This document shows, piece after piece, positions 16,659 to 22,809 of a stretch of DNA of 24,737 nucleotides (its first letter is position 1; each line of letters starts with the position of its first letter). The DNA comes from a virus: the IMG/VR virus record IMGVR_UViG_3300048121_000225, positions 1-24,737 of that record; one strand, given 5' to 3'. The translations under genes were made by a program, and so were the position numbers. The notes beneath the pieces were generated by a model. It did not search any database and had not been told where the DNA came from. It worked only from the letters and a program-made list of their open reading frames with translations.

Positions 16659-18183
16659 TAGGCATCTCTCCTTGCTGTTGGGCTTGTTGCATCTGCTGTG
16701 CCATTTGAACTAGTTGCTGTCTTTCATCAGCATCTCTAATTAATGCATCAGGCACACCAAACTTCTTGGCTAAGTACAGTGCAGTATCCTCTGAAGAAAT
16801 TAAGATATTTAATACTTCAGGGCCAAATGATCCTGCTACTGTCTGTAAAAATCTATTTAGAGAAACTATATCTTGATTAGATTGAGCTTGTGCAAGGGGA
16901 GACACACTCCTAATCTTTACTTCTCTTCCATTAACTGTAGGCATTTCTATTCGGCCCTGTTGCCTGAGAATGTAAATCACCCTCTGCAATACTGGCTGAA
17001 CCATTTCTGCTTGTAGTCTACCAAATGCTGATCCAATCTTTCTTGATAGATCAGCCATACGTTCAGCAACCTCAGTAGCAGATGCAGGTGTTTTATTTGG
17101 ATCACCTAGCATATCATTATATAATGCCCTTTTAATATTGTTTCTCATATCATTTAAAATTAGATTAGCTACATCAAAAGACCCTGCTGATCTAATTGGT
17201 TGTAGTCCTTGAGTATTAGGTGCTTTAGGAATTACAGTTCCAGGGACTAAGTTTATTGTATCTACGTTAACTACACCATCATCATCTATCTGATAGATAC
17301 CTGATATAGCCATCTGTGCATTTTCAAGTATCATTTCTATAGTAAGATTGCAGGTTTTAATTGCACTTAATGCATTTACAGCAGGGCCTCTGCCATATAT
17401 TTCACCACTAGCTTTACTCCATCTAAAAGCAATAAATGGATTTGACCCAACACCTTTAAATATTTCCTGCATAATCAATTCTTTGTTAGCCATATCAATG
17501 ACCATATAAGAATACTTTTCTTCATTAATATCATCATATAATCTGCAAGATACTTCTAGTATTTTACATTTTGACTCAGGATAATTATTTATCCTTTCTA
17601 ATATATTTGGTGTTAATACTGCTTTTGGATATGCAACCATTATATCTGCATTTTTAATCATGCGTTCTCTAAATACATGATCTACCCTACCATCAGGGCC
17701 AGTATCTAAAACAACATGAGGTAATGGAATAGATTGAAATCTAATTGGATTTACGGCATCACCTTCTGTAACAAGTAAGACTGCAGTACCTAAAGCTAAA
17801 TCTATAAAGCACTCATGTATCTCTTGAGCAAAGTTTGATGTTTGTAATATCTCAAATACATAATCAGTAACTTTATCAAGCTCATTATTAATATCATCTC
17901 TTTCTTCTTCAGGAACTTCAGAGCCAGTAATAAAATCTGCCCATCTAGCAAAGTTAGGTGTTAAACCTGCTTGCAGTCGTGAAGCAAACTCTTGAATACC
18001 AACAACTGCAGTTTCATCAAAGATCTTATCATCTCGCCTTTGGCCGGGGGTATAATTTTTAAATCCTTGTCTTTGGGGAAGACAATACTCAAAGATCTCA
18101 TCATAAAGCTCCTCAAACTCTCGTCTGACAGTAAGAGCCTTCTCATATCTTTGGATCATACCCTCTGCAGTTTTTTCATGCAT
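16630..18183 (-). CDS. Portal / head-tail connector protein (T7 gp8-like)
   Basis: This 517-residue protein fits the podovirus head-tail connector family (PF12236) in length and sequence. It has an N-terminal helix with YEKALTVRREFEELYDEIFEY, FDETAVVGIQEFASRLQAGLTP around residues 55-76, and later FRWSKASGEIYGRGPAVNAL near 255-275. A Gln-rich tail (QMAQQMQQAQQQGEM) follows. As a dodecamer at one capsid vertex it serves as the channel for DNA packaging and ejection and as the docking site of terminase and tail. Its start overlaps the upstream stop as TAATG. Confidence 0.93.
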   Translation of the reverse strand: MHEKTAEGMIQRYEKALTVRREFEELYDEIFEYCLPQRQGFKNYTPGQRRDDKIFDETAVVGIQEFASRLQAGLTPNFARWADFITGSEVPEEERDDINNELDKVTDYVFEILQTSNFAQEIHECFIDLALGTAVLLVTEGDAVNPIRFQSIPLPHVVLDTGPDGRVDHVFRERMIKNADIMVAYPKAVLTPNILERINNYPESKCKILEVSCRLYDDINEEKYSYMVIDMANKELIMQEIFKGVGSNPFIAFRWSKASGEIYGRGPAVNALSAIKTCNLTIEMILENAQMAISGIYQIDDDGVVNVDTINLVPGTVIPKAPNTQGLQPIRSAGSFDVANLILNDMRNNIKRALYNDMLGDPNKTPASATEVAERMADLSRKIGSAFGRLQAEMVQPVLQRVIYILRQQGRIEMPTVNGREVKIRSVSPLAQAQSNQDIVSLNRFLQTVAGSFGPEVLNILISSEDTALYLAKKFGVPDALIRDADERQQLVQMAQQMQQAQQQGEMPSGPAEILGG

Positions 18184-18410
18184 TATCTATTGTACTCATT
18201 ATAAAAGCCAATACCACCACCAGAACCACGAAGAAGTGATCTACGACCTGACCCCTTACGTCTTCTTGTAATGTTTTCTTCAAGAACATCTTGCCTTGCT
18301 TCAGTTCTTTTTGCTGTTTCTTCTTCTTTTTGAGCTTCTCTTTCCATTTCAGCTTCTTTCTCCTCCTTAGTTGGAGGAGGAGGACTTGAGCTACCACCAC
18401 CTATGCACAT
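18183..18410 (-). CDS. Small proline-rich/acidic and basic protein between terminase and portal
   Basis: A start at 18410 gives 75 residues beginning MCIGGGSSSPPPPTKEEKE. I prefer it to the longer open frame from 18482 because AAGGAG sits 6 bases before this ATG and overlaps the terminase stop codon, and because the upstream extension would lie entirely within the terminase gene. The protein has a Ser/Pro-rich start, a Glu/Lys helix, and an Arg/Gly-rich end (RRRKGSGRRSLLRGSGGGIGF). I recall similar short proteins in this position in podoviruses. The function is unknown; its mixed charge suggests a disordered head-assembly or connector helper. Confidence 0.72.
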   Translation of the reverse strand: MCIGGGSSSPPPPTKEEKEAEMEREAQKEEETAKRTEARQDVLEENITRRRKGSGRRSLLRGSGGGIGFYNEYNR

Positions 18411-18420
18411 AGCAATCTCC

Positions 18421-19941
18421 TTACATTCTTGCCCATAAACCTTGACGTTTAGCTTGTTTAGGTCTGCGATTAAAAACATCATACTCTACTCTAGCATTAA
18501 ATGTCTCTATTTTATTTCCCATGCCTAACACTTGCCTTCCTTCACCTGCACCCAACATAAGATACTGCATAGCATCATGTATATGTGAGTACCTGTCTTT
18601 GAGAGGTTTATCCTCATATCGCTCCCCTGACACTTGAAGTCGGCGATATTGATAACCACCCTCAAATCCTTTTACCAACTCTTTGCACCTAAAGTCAATC
18701 AAAATTCCTGATAAGCCATCAACCATCCTATTTAATACCGAAGAAACTGACTCTATTCTTAGCGAAACATCATTACTATTTGTAGGTCTAGCTGTTAATC
18801 CTGCACCCCTTAATATCTGAAAAGGTGTGGATTCATCTGTCTGTGATCTAAAGTCACCTGCAGGATCACCAAAAATATTAACCTCAAGGTTGTTATATCG
18901 TGTAGCTATTTCTGCCCTTAATAGTTCAGCAAATCGAACTATGCCCATATCAAAGGCTACAATCTCTTGTAGTATTAACCAACGACCCCTAACCTTTTGT
19001 CCGAAAACAGCAGCAGGTGTAAGACCAAAGTCTAAACCTATATACAGTGGTACACCATCAGCTATAGGTATTTCTTCTTTTGAAACGTGGGTATCTGCTA
19101 CAAACATATTGTAAACTGGTTTACCATCTTGAATAGAACCTAATCTATTCATTACATACACATCTATCCAACTCTTTGTTTTACCTTGAACCAAGTTAGG
19201 ATAATATGAGTCTAAAATATTTTTTCTATTCTCTGCATCCTTGTTAGGTTTATATCCAGTTATAGCACCATCCTCATCTTTTTCTTCAATCATTCCACTA
19301 GGCTGAGTAAAGAATATCCAGTTGTCAGGCTTAACTAACATCTTACTTTCTTCCTTAGAAATATGATCAGGAACAGGAACTTCGCCTGACATGATTGGCC
19401 ACCAGTGATCTTCTTCAGGACTGTTAGTATCACAGATTACACCTGACCAAGTAGCACCACCCTCCCTCATAGAAGGGTATCGACCAACCCTCATAGTAGT
19501 AGCATCAATAATTGACTTGGGTATCTCTCTTGCTTCATTCACCCATACTCCTGTCAATTCAAGGGAGAGAAGTTTCTTGACATCTTCTGGCCGATCTAAA
19601 GCAAGAAAGATTACTTCCATATCAAGATCAGCCTGTGTAATATGATGAGTGTAAGGAACAGACCATTGGAACTTACCCCAATCTTCCTCTGGAAACCAAT
19701 CAAGCCAAGTCTTAATAGTTGTTGTTCTAAGTTGTGGATTCGTGTTTCTGATAATTGCCCAACGACTTTTGCGTTTACCATTCTCAGATTTCTTCTGCAT
19801 TAATGCACGTCTAAAAATTTCTATACAACATCCAACAGATTTACCACTTCCTACTGGGCCTCGTATCCCACGAAAGAAAGTATCGTCTTTCATAAATGCC
19901 TTAAGAACTTCACCATCAGGTTTGTATTTAAACGTTATCAA
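18421..19941 (-). CDS. terL: Terminase large subunit (packaging ATPase and nuclease)
   Basis: This 506-residue protein powers DNA packaging through the portal and cuts concatemers. The ATPase has a Walker A loop GPVGSGKS at residues 28-35, a Walker B-like strand GVWVNEAR at 131-138 with Asn135-Glu136 in place of the usual Asp-Glu, and a coupling motif CDTNSP near 170-175. The C-terminal RNase H-like nuclease shows acidic residues at D304 (GLDFG), D359 and D363 (FGDPAGD), and the H455-D456 pair. The start codon is TTG at 19941: an in-frame TAG lies six codons upstream and no ATG or GTG intervenes. No strong ribosome binding site is evident. It overlaps the upstream small gene by 14 bases. Confidence 0.95.
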   Translation of the reverse strand: MITFKYKPDGEVLKAFMKDDTFFRGIRGPVGSGKSVGCCIEIFRRALMQKKSENGKRKSRWAIIRNTNPQLRTTTIKTWLDWFPEEDWGKFQWSVPYTHHITQADLDMEVIFLALDRPEDVKKLLSLELTGVWVNEAREIPKSIIDATTMRVGRYPSMREGGATWSGVICDTNSPEEDHWWPIMSGEVPVPDHISKEESKMLVKPDNWIFFTQPSGMIEEKDEDGAITGYKPNKDAENRKNILDSYYPNLVQGKTKSWIDVYVMNRLGSIQDGKPVYNMFVADTHVSKEEIPIADGVPLYIGLDFGLTPAAVFGQKVRGRWLILQEIVAFDMGIVRFAELLRAEIATRYNNLEVNIFGDPAGDFRSQTDESTPFQILRGAGLTARPTNSNDVSLRIESVSSVLNRMVDGLSGILIDFRCKELVKGFEGGYQYRRLQVSGERYEDKPLKDRYSHIHDAMQYLMLGAGEGRQVLGMGNKIETFNARVEYDVFNRRPKQAKRQGLWARM

Positions 19942-20122
19942 TGTTTGTATTAACCCCTATTCTTAACAAAGTATCTACAGTCTCAGGGCCTATAACAGAT
20001 ATAACTTTATCAGCCTCTCGATCTGTACAAAATTGTTCAGGGTGATGTTTGAGGTGAACTCTCTTTACCACCTCACGAAGTATTCTTCTTTCTTCTTTTT
20101 TTAACGTATGGAGAAAACTCAT
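19928..20122 (-). CDS. Small hypothetical protein upstream of terminase large subunit
   Basis: This 64-residue protein (MSFLHTLKKEERRILREVVKRVHLKHHP...) has AGGA 8 bases before its ATG and overlaps the terminase start. It is basic in its first half and contains CTDREADKVISVIGPETVDTLL, a likely small helical domain. I recall related short proteins just upstream of terminase in marine podoviruses, without known function. Translational coupling to the TTG-started terminase is plausible. Confidence 0.7.
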   Translation of the reverse strand: MSFLHTLKKEERRILREVVKRVHLKHHPEQFCTDREADKVISVIGPETVDTLLRIGVNTNIDNV

Positions 20123-20131
20123 TCTTTTATC

Positions 20132-20392
20132 CTATGAATAAGATCTATAACTTCTCGTTTTTGCTGCGATCTTTTTGGGCTGTTTAGATACCTGTTTACC
20201 TCTTCTAATTGCTTTTCGTTTAGCAGCCGAAGAGGCTGCGTATTCACTGGAAGATAAAGCTTTAATTGCTTTCTCAGGTAGATAACGTTCACCAGTTGCT
20301 TTCGGCCCTTGTGTACTAGGTTTGCCTGATTTCGTTCTCCACTTCTGCCTAGTCCAAGCACGAAGAGATCTCTGTGTTTTCTTTAAAGCCAT
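20132..20392 (-). CDS. Small basic protein, DUF5872-like
   Basis: This 86-residue, Lys/Arg-rich protein contains RQKWRTKSGKPSTQGPKATG, then RYLPEKAIKALSSSEYAA and GKQVSKQPKKIAAKTRSYR. This is a pattern I recognise as the family called DUF5872, found widely in marine viruses; the family name is recalled and unchecked. The function is unknown. High positive charge suggests binding to DNA or RNA. This frame is preferred over the overlapping 80-codon frame (20119-20361) because of the family match. Its ATG overlaps the upstream stop as TAATG and has no Shine-Dalgarno of its own, so coupled translation is likely. Confidence 0.8.
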   Translation of the reverse strand: MALKKTQRSLRAWTRQKWRTKSGKPSTQGPKATGERYLPEKAIKALSSSEYAASSAAKRKAIRRGKQVSKQPKKIAAKTRSYRSYS

Positions 20393-20559
20393 TAAGAAGT
20401 ATAACCCCCACCTTTAGCTTTGTATTGTTTTGCCAACATCTGTGCTTTCCTTGCACTCCATTGACCTGACTTACCACCCTTATTACTTGCCTTAATCCTA
20501 TTAAACAAGGCTTTCCTCATAGCAGGTTTGGTATAGTTTCCTGCAGCATTAACAGCCAT
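20392..20559 (-). CDS. Tiny basic protein of a marine virus family
   Basis: This 55-residue protein begins MAVNAAGNYTKPAMRKALFN and continues RIKASNKGGKSGQWSARKAQ, ending AKGGGYTS. I recognise the TKPxMRKxxFxRIKA...GKxGQWSARKAQMLAK pattern from many environmental phages. The function is unknown; it is strongly basic. It starts directly after the upstream stop (TAAATG) without a clear ribosome binding site and ends in a TAATG overlap with the DUF5872-like gene, so the three small genes appear to be translated together. Confidence 0.78.
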   Translation of the reverse strand: MAVNAAGNYTKPAMRKALFNRIKASNKGGKSGQWSARKAQMLAKQYKAKGGGYTS

Positions 20560-20688
20560 TTACTTTTTCTTCGACTTCATAATTTTTGCCTGTAATGATT
20601 TAGGCAATGTCTTTTGCTTGCCAGTAAGACCTGTCTTCTTTGGTGGTCTACCTTTAGTTTTTCCGTAAGTTCCTTTACCCATTGGCAT
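20560..20688 (-). CDS. Tiny Lys-rich protein with AT-hook-like motif
   Basis: The start at 20688 (42 residues) is chosen because AAAGGAG lies 6 bases upstream; the longer open frame reaching 20844 lies inside the next gene. The sequence is MPMGKGTYGKTKGRPPKKTG, then a Lys-rich tail ending in SKKK. KGRPPKK resembles the core of an AT-hook (RGRP), a minor-groove binding motif for AT-rich DNA. Binding is inferred from that motif and composition. Similar short proteins recur next to the other basic proteins in marine phages, as far as I recall. Confidence 0.72.
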   Translation of the reverse strand: MPMGKGTYGKTKGRPPKKTGLTGKQKTLPKSLQAKIMKSKKK

Positions 20689-20716
20689 AGTCGTCTCCTT
20701 TTCTAGTTGAATAAAC

Positions 20717-21022
20717 TCATGCTGACTTCTTCTTAGCCTTATTACGTTTGCTAATTGCTCTAGCTTTCGCCCTAGCATCTGCCTTACTACTCGCACCCCA
20801 TGCACGAAGCGATAATAATAATCTTGTAGGTTTACCTTTAGCATCTTTCTCTGGCCCTCTCATTCCTGCCATCCGAGCCAAAAAAGAAGCTCGTCTAGGA
20901 TTATCACCACTCTTAACAGGTGCTTTCAATGTACCACCTTTATAAGAAGCACGACCCTTTGCATTTAACCCACCCTTAGGATTCTTTCCTTCTTTGCGTG
21001 TCCATGCAGGTGTCTTAGCCAT
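20717..21022 (-). CDS. Small basic protein, DUF6321-like
   Basis: This 101-residue protein starts MAKTPAWTRKEGKNPKGGLN and continues with GRASYKGGTLKAPVKSGDNP, RRASFLARMAGM, and a Lys/Arg-rich C-terminal helix (SSKADARAKARAISKRNKAKKK). The WTRxEGKNPxGGLNxKGRxSY...NPRRxSFxARM pattern is one I associate with DUF6321, a family of marine viruses and bacteria; the name is recalled and unchecked. The function is unknown. AAGG lies 6 bases before the ATG. With its neighbours it forms a run of basic proteins directly downstream of the terminase small subunit. Confidence 0.8.
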   Translation of the reverse strand: MAKTPAWTRKEGKNPKGGLNAKGRASYKGGTLKAPVKSGDNPRRASFLARMAGMRGPEKDAKGKPTRLLLSLRAWGASSKADARAKARAISKRNKAKKKSA

Positions 21023-21024
21023 GT

Positions 21025-21126
21025 CTACCTTCCTTGCTTTCTATGTAGTCCTCTACAGTACTTCCCATAGAAGTAGTTACTAAACCTATTGAAGAGTTTA
21101 AACAATCTAAAATGTATTTCAATCAT
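21025..21126 (-). CDS. Possible 33-residue protein
   Basis: A short frame (MIEIHFRLFKLFNRFSNYFY, then GKYCRGLHRKQGR) begins with AAGG 7 bases before its ATG and ends two bases before the DUF6321-like start. It is aromatic and basic. The spacing and ribosome binding site support it, but its length is within what chance allows. Confidence 0.4.
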   Translation of the reverse strand: MIEIHFRLFKLFNRFSNYFYGKYCRGLHRKQGR

Positions 21127-21202
21127 AACGTACCTTTTTGAACTATAATGTTTGAGTAGGACCACTGTCATATAAACGAACAGACTTTTTTAACCCCCCT
21201 AT

Positions 21203-21574
21203 CTATGTCAAGTCTATGCTCACAGATATATTACCCTGAACTAAATGCATTGCTTTATCTACTGGCTTATATCCTGCCCTATCTAGTATATCCTTACTCG
21301 CTTCTAGCTGTACGTACTCAGACTTAGCACTACTCGCTAAGTCCAGTACCTTCCTAGAAGCTATCGTAGCATTAAGACCAATACTATCTCTTATTCTCTG
21401 TTGCATATATTCTTGGACATGAGGCAATCGCAAAGTCTTACTGGCTGTCACTCTACCTGACTCACCTTTTGCGTATCCTGACTTTGCGGCTGCCTCTTTA
21501 ACACTACAACCAGTTGCTACAATCGTATCAACTAGACTCATCTGTTTATTGGTTAACTTAAGCTGTTTTAACAA
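21203..21574 (-). CDS. terS: Terminase small subunit
   Basis: This 123-residue protein has an N-terminal helix-turn-helix of the small-terminase type: LTNKQMSLVDTIVATGCSVK at residues 7-26, then EAAAKSGYAKGESGRVTASK, LRLPHVQEYMQQRI, and a helical middle. Small terminase binds the packaging site on the phage DNA and activates the large subunit. The start codon is TTG, with GGGGGA 5 bases upstream. The first ATG would cut into the helix-turn-helix and lacks a ribosome binding site. It is the first gene of the late operon, right behind the promoter at 21595-21624. Confidence 0.85.
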   Translation of the reverse strand: MLKQLKLTNKQMSLVDTIVATGCSVKEAAAKSGYAKGESGRVTASKTLRLPHVQEYMQQRIRDSIGLNATIASRKVLDLASSAKSEYVQLEASKDILDRAGYKPVDKAMHLVQGNISVSIDLT

Positions 21575-21594
21575 GAGAATCCCCCTTACCCCCT

Positions 21595-21624
21595 TTTATG
21601 ACACAGCCCTAAATTTGCTGTCAA
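21595..21624 (-). promoter_or_regulatory. Sigma70-type promoter for the late operon
   Basis: On the minus strand a perfect -35 box TTGACA (21624-21619) is followed after 18 bases by CATAAA (21600-21595), a 4-of-6 match to TATAAT. Transcription would begin about 10-15 bases before the TTG start of the terminase small subunit, leaving a short leader that contains its ribosome binding site. The -35 box lies in the loop side of a 6-bp inverted repeat (AGCCCT at 21605-21610, AGGGCT at 21624-21629), which could be an operator. Confidence 0.55.
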
Positions 21625-21847
21625 GGGCTTTTTTATTCTCCTTTTATTACAATGACTTAAGGGGGTAAGAGGGATACTGGAAAAGATGGGAAAAGAGTAT
21701 TGGTGTTGTTCCGTCATTCTAAGATTCCGTAAATCTATTAGTTTCTTGCTGAGTACTTCCAAGTATTAAGTTAGTCTTTTGAAGTATTTTGTAAGACCTC
21801 CTGCAGTGAAAATTGAACATAAGGCTTTGGTCTATCATAGTTGTTAT

Positions 21848-21908
21848 ATGTAAAGTAAAAACAACGTATCCACCCTTTGGGCGGACCCTCGTGGTTTTTG
21901 CTTTACAT
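21848..21908 (+). other. Long extended hairpin in the divergent control region
   Basis: ATGTAAAGTAAAAAC (21848-21862) pairs with GTTTTTGCTTTACAT (21894-21908): 15 bp with a single U-G wobble on the plus strand. The stem continues through an A/G mismatch into ACG/CGT, then an internal loop, then TCCACCC (21869-21875) against GGGCGGA (21879-21885) with one mismatch and a TTT loop. This could be a regulatory RNA structure, a protein binding site, or an origin-like DNA structure. A possible promoter (21813-21841) would start transcription right at its edge. Confidence 0.55.
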
Positions 21909-21915
21909 CTCTATT

Positions 21916-21952
21916 GTGTCACGCTTAGGCGTGACGCTATTAGTAGTATAAT
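21916..21952 (+). promoter_or_regulatory. Probable rightward promoter with palindromic operator
   Basis: A consensus -10 box TATAAT lies at 21947-21952. There is no good -35 box; in its place lies the palindrome GTCACGC-TTAG-GCGTGAC (21918-21935). A palindrome covering the -35 region suggests control by a dimeric repressor or activator. Transcription would begin near 21959, giving a leader of about 40 bases before the gene at 22001. Confidence 0.5.
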
Positions 21953-22000
21953 AACTATGCTTGACCGAGCTTATTGTTAATTTTACTACAGGAGGACAAA

Positions 22001-22465
22001 ATGACAATTCAAAACACAAACTTAATGGAAGTACTAATCAATAACCTAACAGATACTACATCTAAGAATGACTCCAAGTTAGAGAGTAAGATGAAGTATA
22101 TCTATAAATGTCATATTGGTACATTGAATAGATTAATTGCAAGCATGGAAACAGAATATGAAACTGGGTCAGCTATGTTGCTTGAGATTATTGATGACGA
22201 CTACGACCTAGACGCTAAAGGTGGCTATGGTCGTGGTGCTTTTGAACGTTATACTGGCTTTGGATTCCCAAATGACTTTGATAAACTTGATACTTATCTT
22301 GGTGAGTTGAGAGTTCGTATCGATCAGATGACTGGCTACAAAGCTATTGAACAGGAAAACTTCGAGTCCAAGTGGGGTATGCTAACGTTCAAGAATGGTT
22401 CTTCTACTAACAAGCTAACTGATAAGCAGAAAGCTAAACTCAAAGAAAAGTATGCTAAGGCTTAA
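22001..22465 (+). CDS. Hypothetical protein, first rightward gene
   Basis: The start at 22001 is preferred because AGGAGG lies 5-6 bases upstream; a longer TTG-started frame from 21974 would read through that site. The 154-residue product is not one I recognise. It has a helical N-terminal half (MEVLINNLTDTTSK, KYIYKCHIGTLNRLIASMET), an acidic and Gly-rich centre (IIDDDYDLDAKGGYGRGAFE) and a Lys-rich C-terminus. There are no membrane segments. As the first gene after the probable rightward promoter, it is likely expressed early and strongly. Its stop codon lies in the loop of a hairpin. Confidence 0.8.
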   Translation: MTIQNTNLMEVLINNLTDTTSKNDSKLESKMKYIYKCHIGTLNRLIASMETEYETGSAMLLEIIDDDYDLDAKGGYGRGAFERYTGFGFPNDFDKLDTYLGELRVRIDQMTGYKAIEQENFESKWGMLTFKNGSSTNKLTDKQKAKLKEKYAKA

Positions 22466-22524
22466 CAGCCTTAGCAATCTCTACTCAGTTCTACTGAGTA
22501 GAGATATTATATCTTTTTCTTTTT
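22454..22524 (+). terminator. Tandem hairpins, probable terminator, after the first rightward gene
   Basis: GCTAAGGCT/AGCCTTAGC (22454-22475) forms a perfect 9-bp stem whose TAAC loop contains the stop codon. A second perfect 12-bp stem, ATCTCTACTCAG/CTGAGTAGAGAT (22477-22505), follows with a 5-base loop. A T-rich tract (TTTTTCTTTTTC) begins 8 bases after the second stem, a little far for a classical intrinsic terminator. The pair probably terminates or stabilises the upstream message. Confidence 0.6.
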
Positions 22525-22584
22525 CAAAAATGGTTGGGCTAGTTCAACACAGAATAGATTGGTTTCGTGTTGCTTGAATTAAAT

Positions 22585-22590
22585 TATAAT
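22585..22590 (+). promoter_or_regulatory. Possible -10 box for the next transcription unit
   Basis: TATAAT stands in the 127-base gap after the tandem hairpins and 43 bases before the next ATG, where a new promoter would be expected. No recognisable -35 box lies 16-18 bases upstream, so it would be weak or activator-dependent. Confidence 0.35.
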
Positions 22591-22632
22591 AAAGTTAAAC
22601 TCATAGTTAATTTTTTATACGGAGGATAAATT

Positions 22633-22788
22633 ATGAACAATAAATATATTAAATTACACATACAAAATACCAGTGATACTGGTTACAAATCTAAGTACTA
22701 CAAGGAGATGCTTGTAGAATTAGGTCTGTCATGCACATTGTTTTGTATCTTTGGATACATACTGTACGTAGTATGGCATATATTTTAA
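22633..22788 (+). CDS. Small membrane protein, 51 residues
   Basis: The ATG is preceded by GGAGG with a 7-base spacer. The product MNNKYIKLHIQNTSDTGYKS continues KYYKEMLVELGLSCTLFCIF and ends GYILYVVWHIF. The last 20 or so residues are a strong single transmembrane helix, preceded by a polar, Lys-containing N-terminus. No family is recognised. A single-helix protein in an early region could modify the host membrane or exclude other phages; there is no direct evidence for either. Confidence 0.7.
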   Translation: MNNKYIKLHIQNTSDTGYKSKYYKEMLVELGLSCTLFCIFGYILYVVWHIF

Positions 22789-22809
22789 CGATTCAATATG
22801 GAGGACAAC

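Larger units (their letters stand above)
21575..22000. promoter_or_regulatory. Divergent control region between late and rightward genes
   Basis: These 426 bases hold no convincing gene. From left to right they contain: the leader and promoter of the late operon; a G/C-run inverted repeat with arms at 21579-21595 and 21658-21674; a purine-rich stretch at 21660-21698; a possible rightward promoter (TTGAAC at 21813, CATAGT at 21836, 17-base spacer); a 61-base hairpin at 21848-21908; a palindrome at 21918-21935; and a TATAAT at 21947-21952. The packaging signal recognised by the small terminase could also lie here, which cannot be told from sequence alone. Confidence 0.6.

Noticed and set aside
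18176-18400. 74-codon minus-strand frame rich in Lys and Gln
   Set aside because: Alternative frame of the small gene at 18183-18410, which has a strong ribosome binding site and exact overlap with the portal start.
20119-20361. 80-codon minus-strand frame
   Set aside because: Overlaps the DUF5872-like gene in another frame; that one has a recognisable conserved pattern and a coupled start.
21605-21634. Plus-strand terminator (AGCCCT/AGGGCT with six T)
   Set aside because: It looks like a terminator, but no rightward transcript is known to arrive here, the stem is only 6 bp with a 13-base loop, and the same bases serve as the late promoter's -35 region.
21689-21772. 27-codon plus-strand frame starting MGKEYWCCS in the control region
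   Set aside because: Weak ribosome binding site, very short, no context support.
22536-22576. tRNA-like or hairpin element in the gap after the first rightward gene
   Set aside because: Only CAACAC/GTGTTG pairs around a long loop; no cloverleaf, anticodon or T-loop can be drawn.
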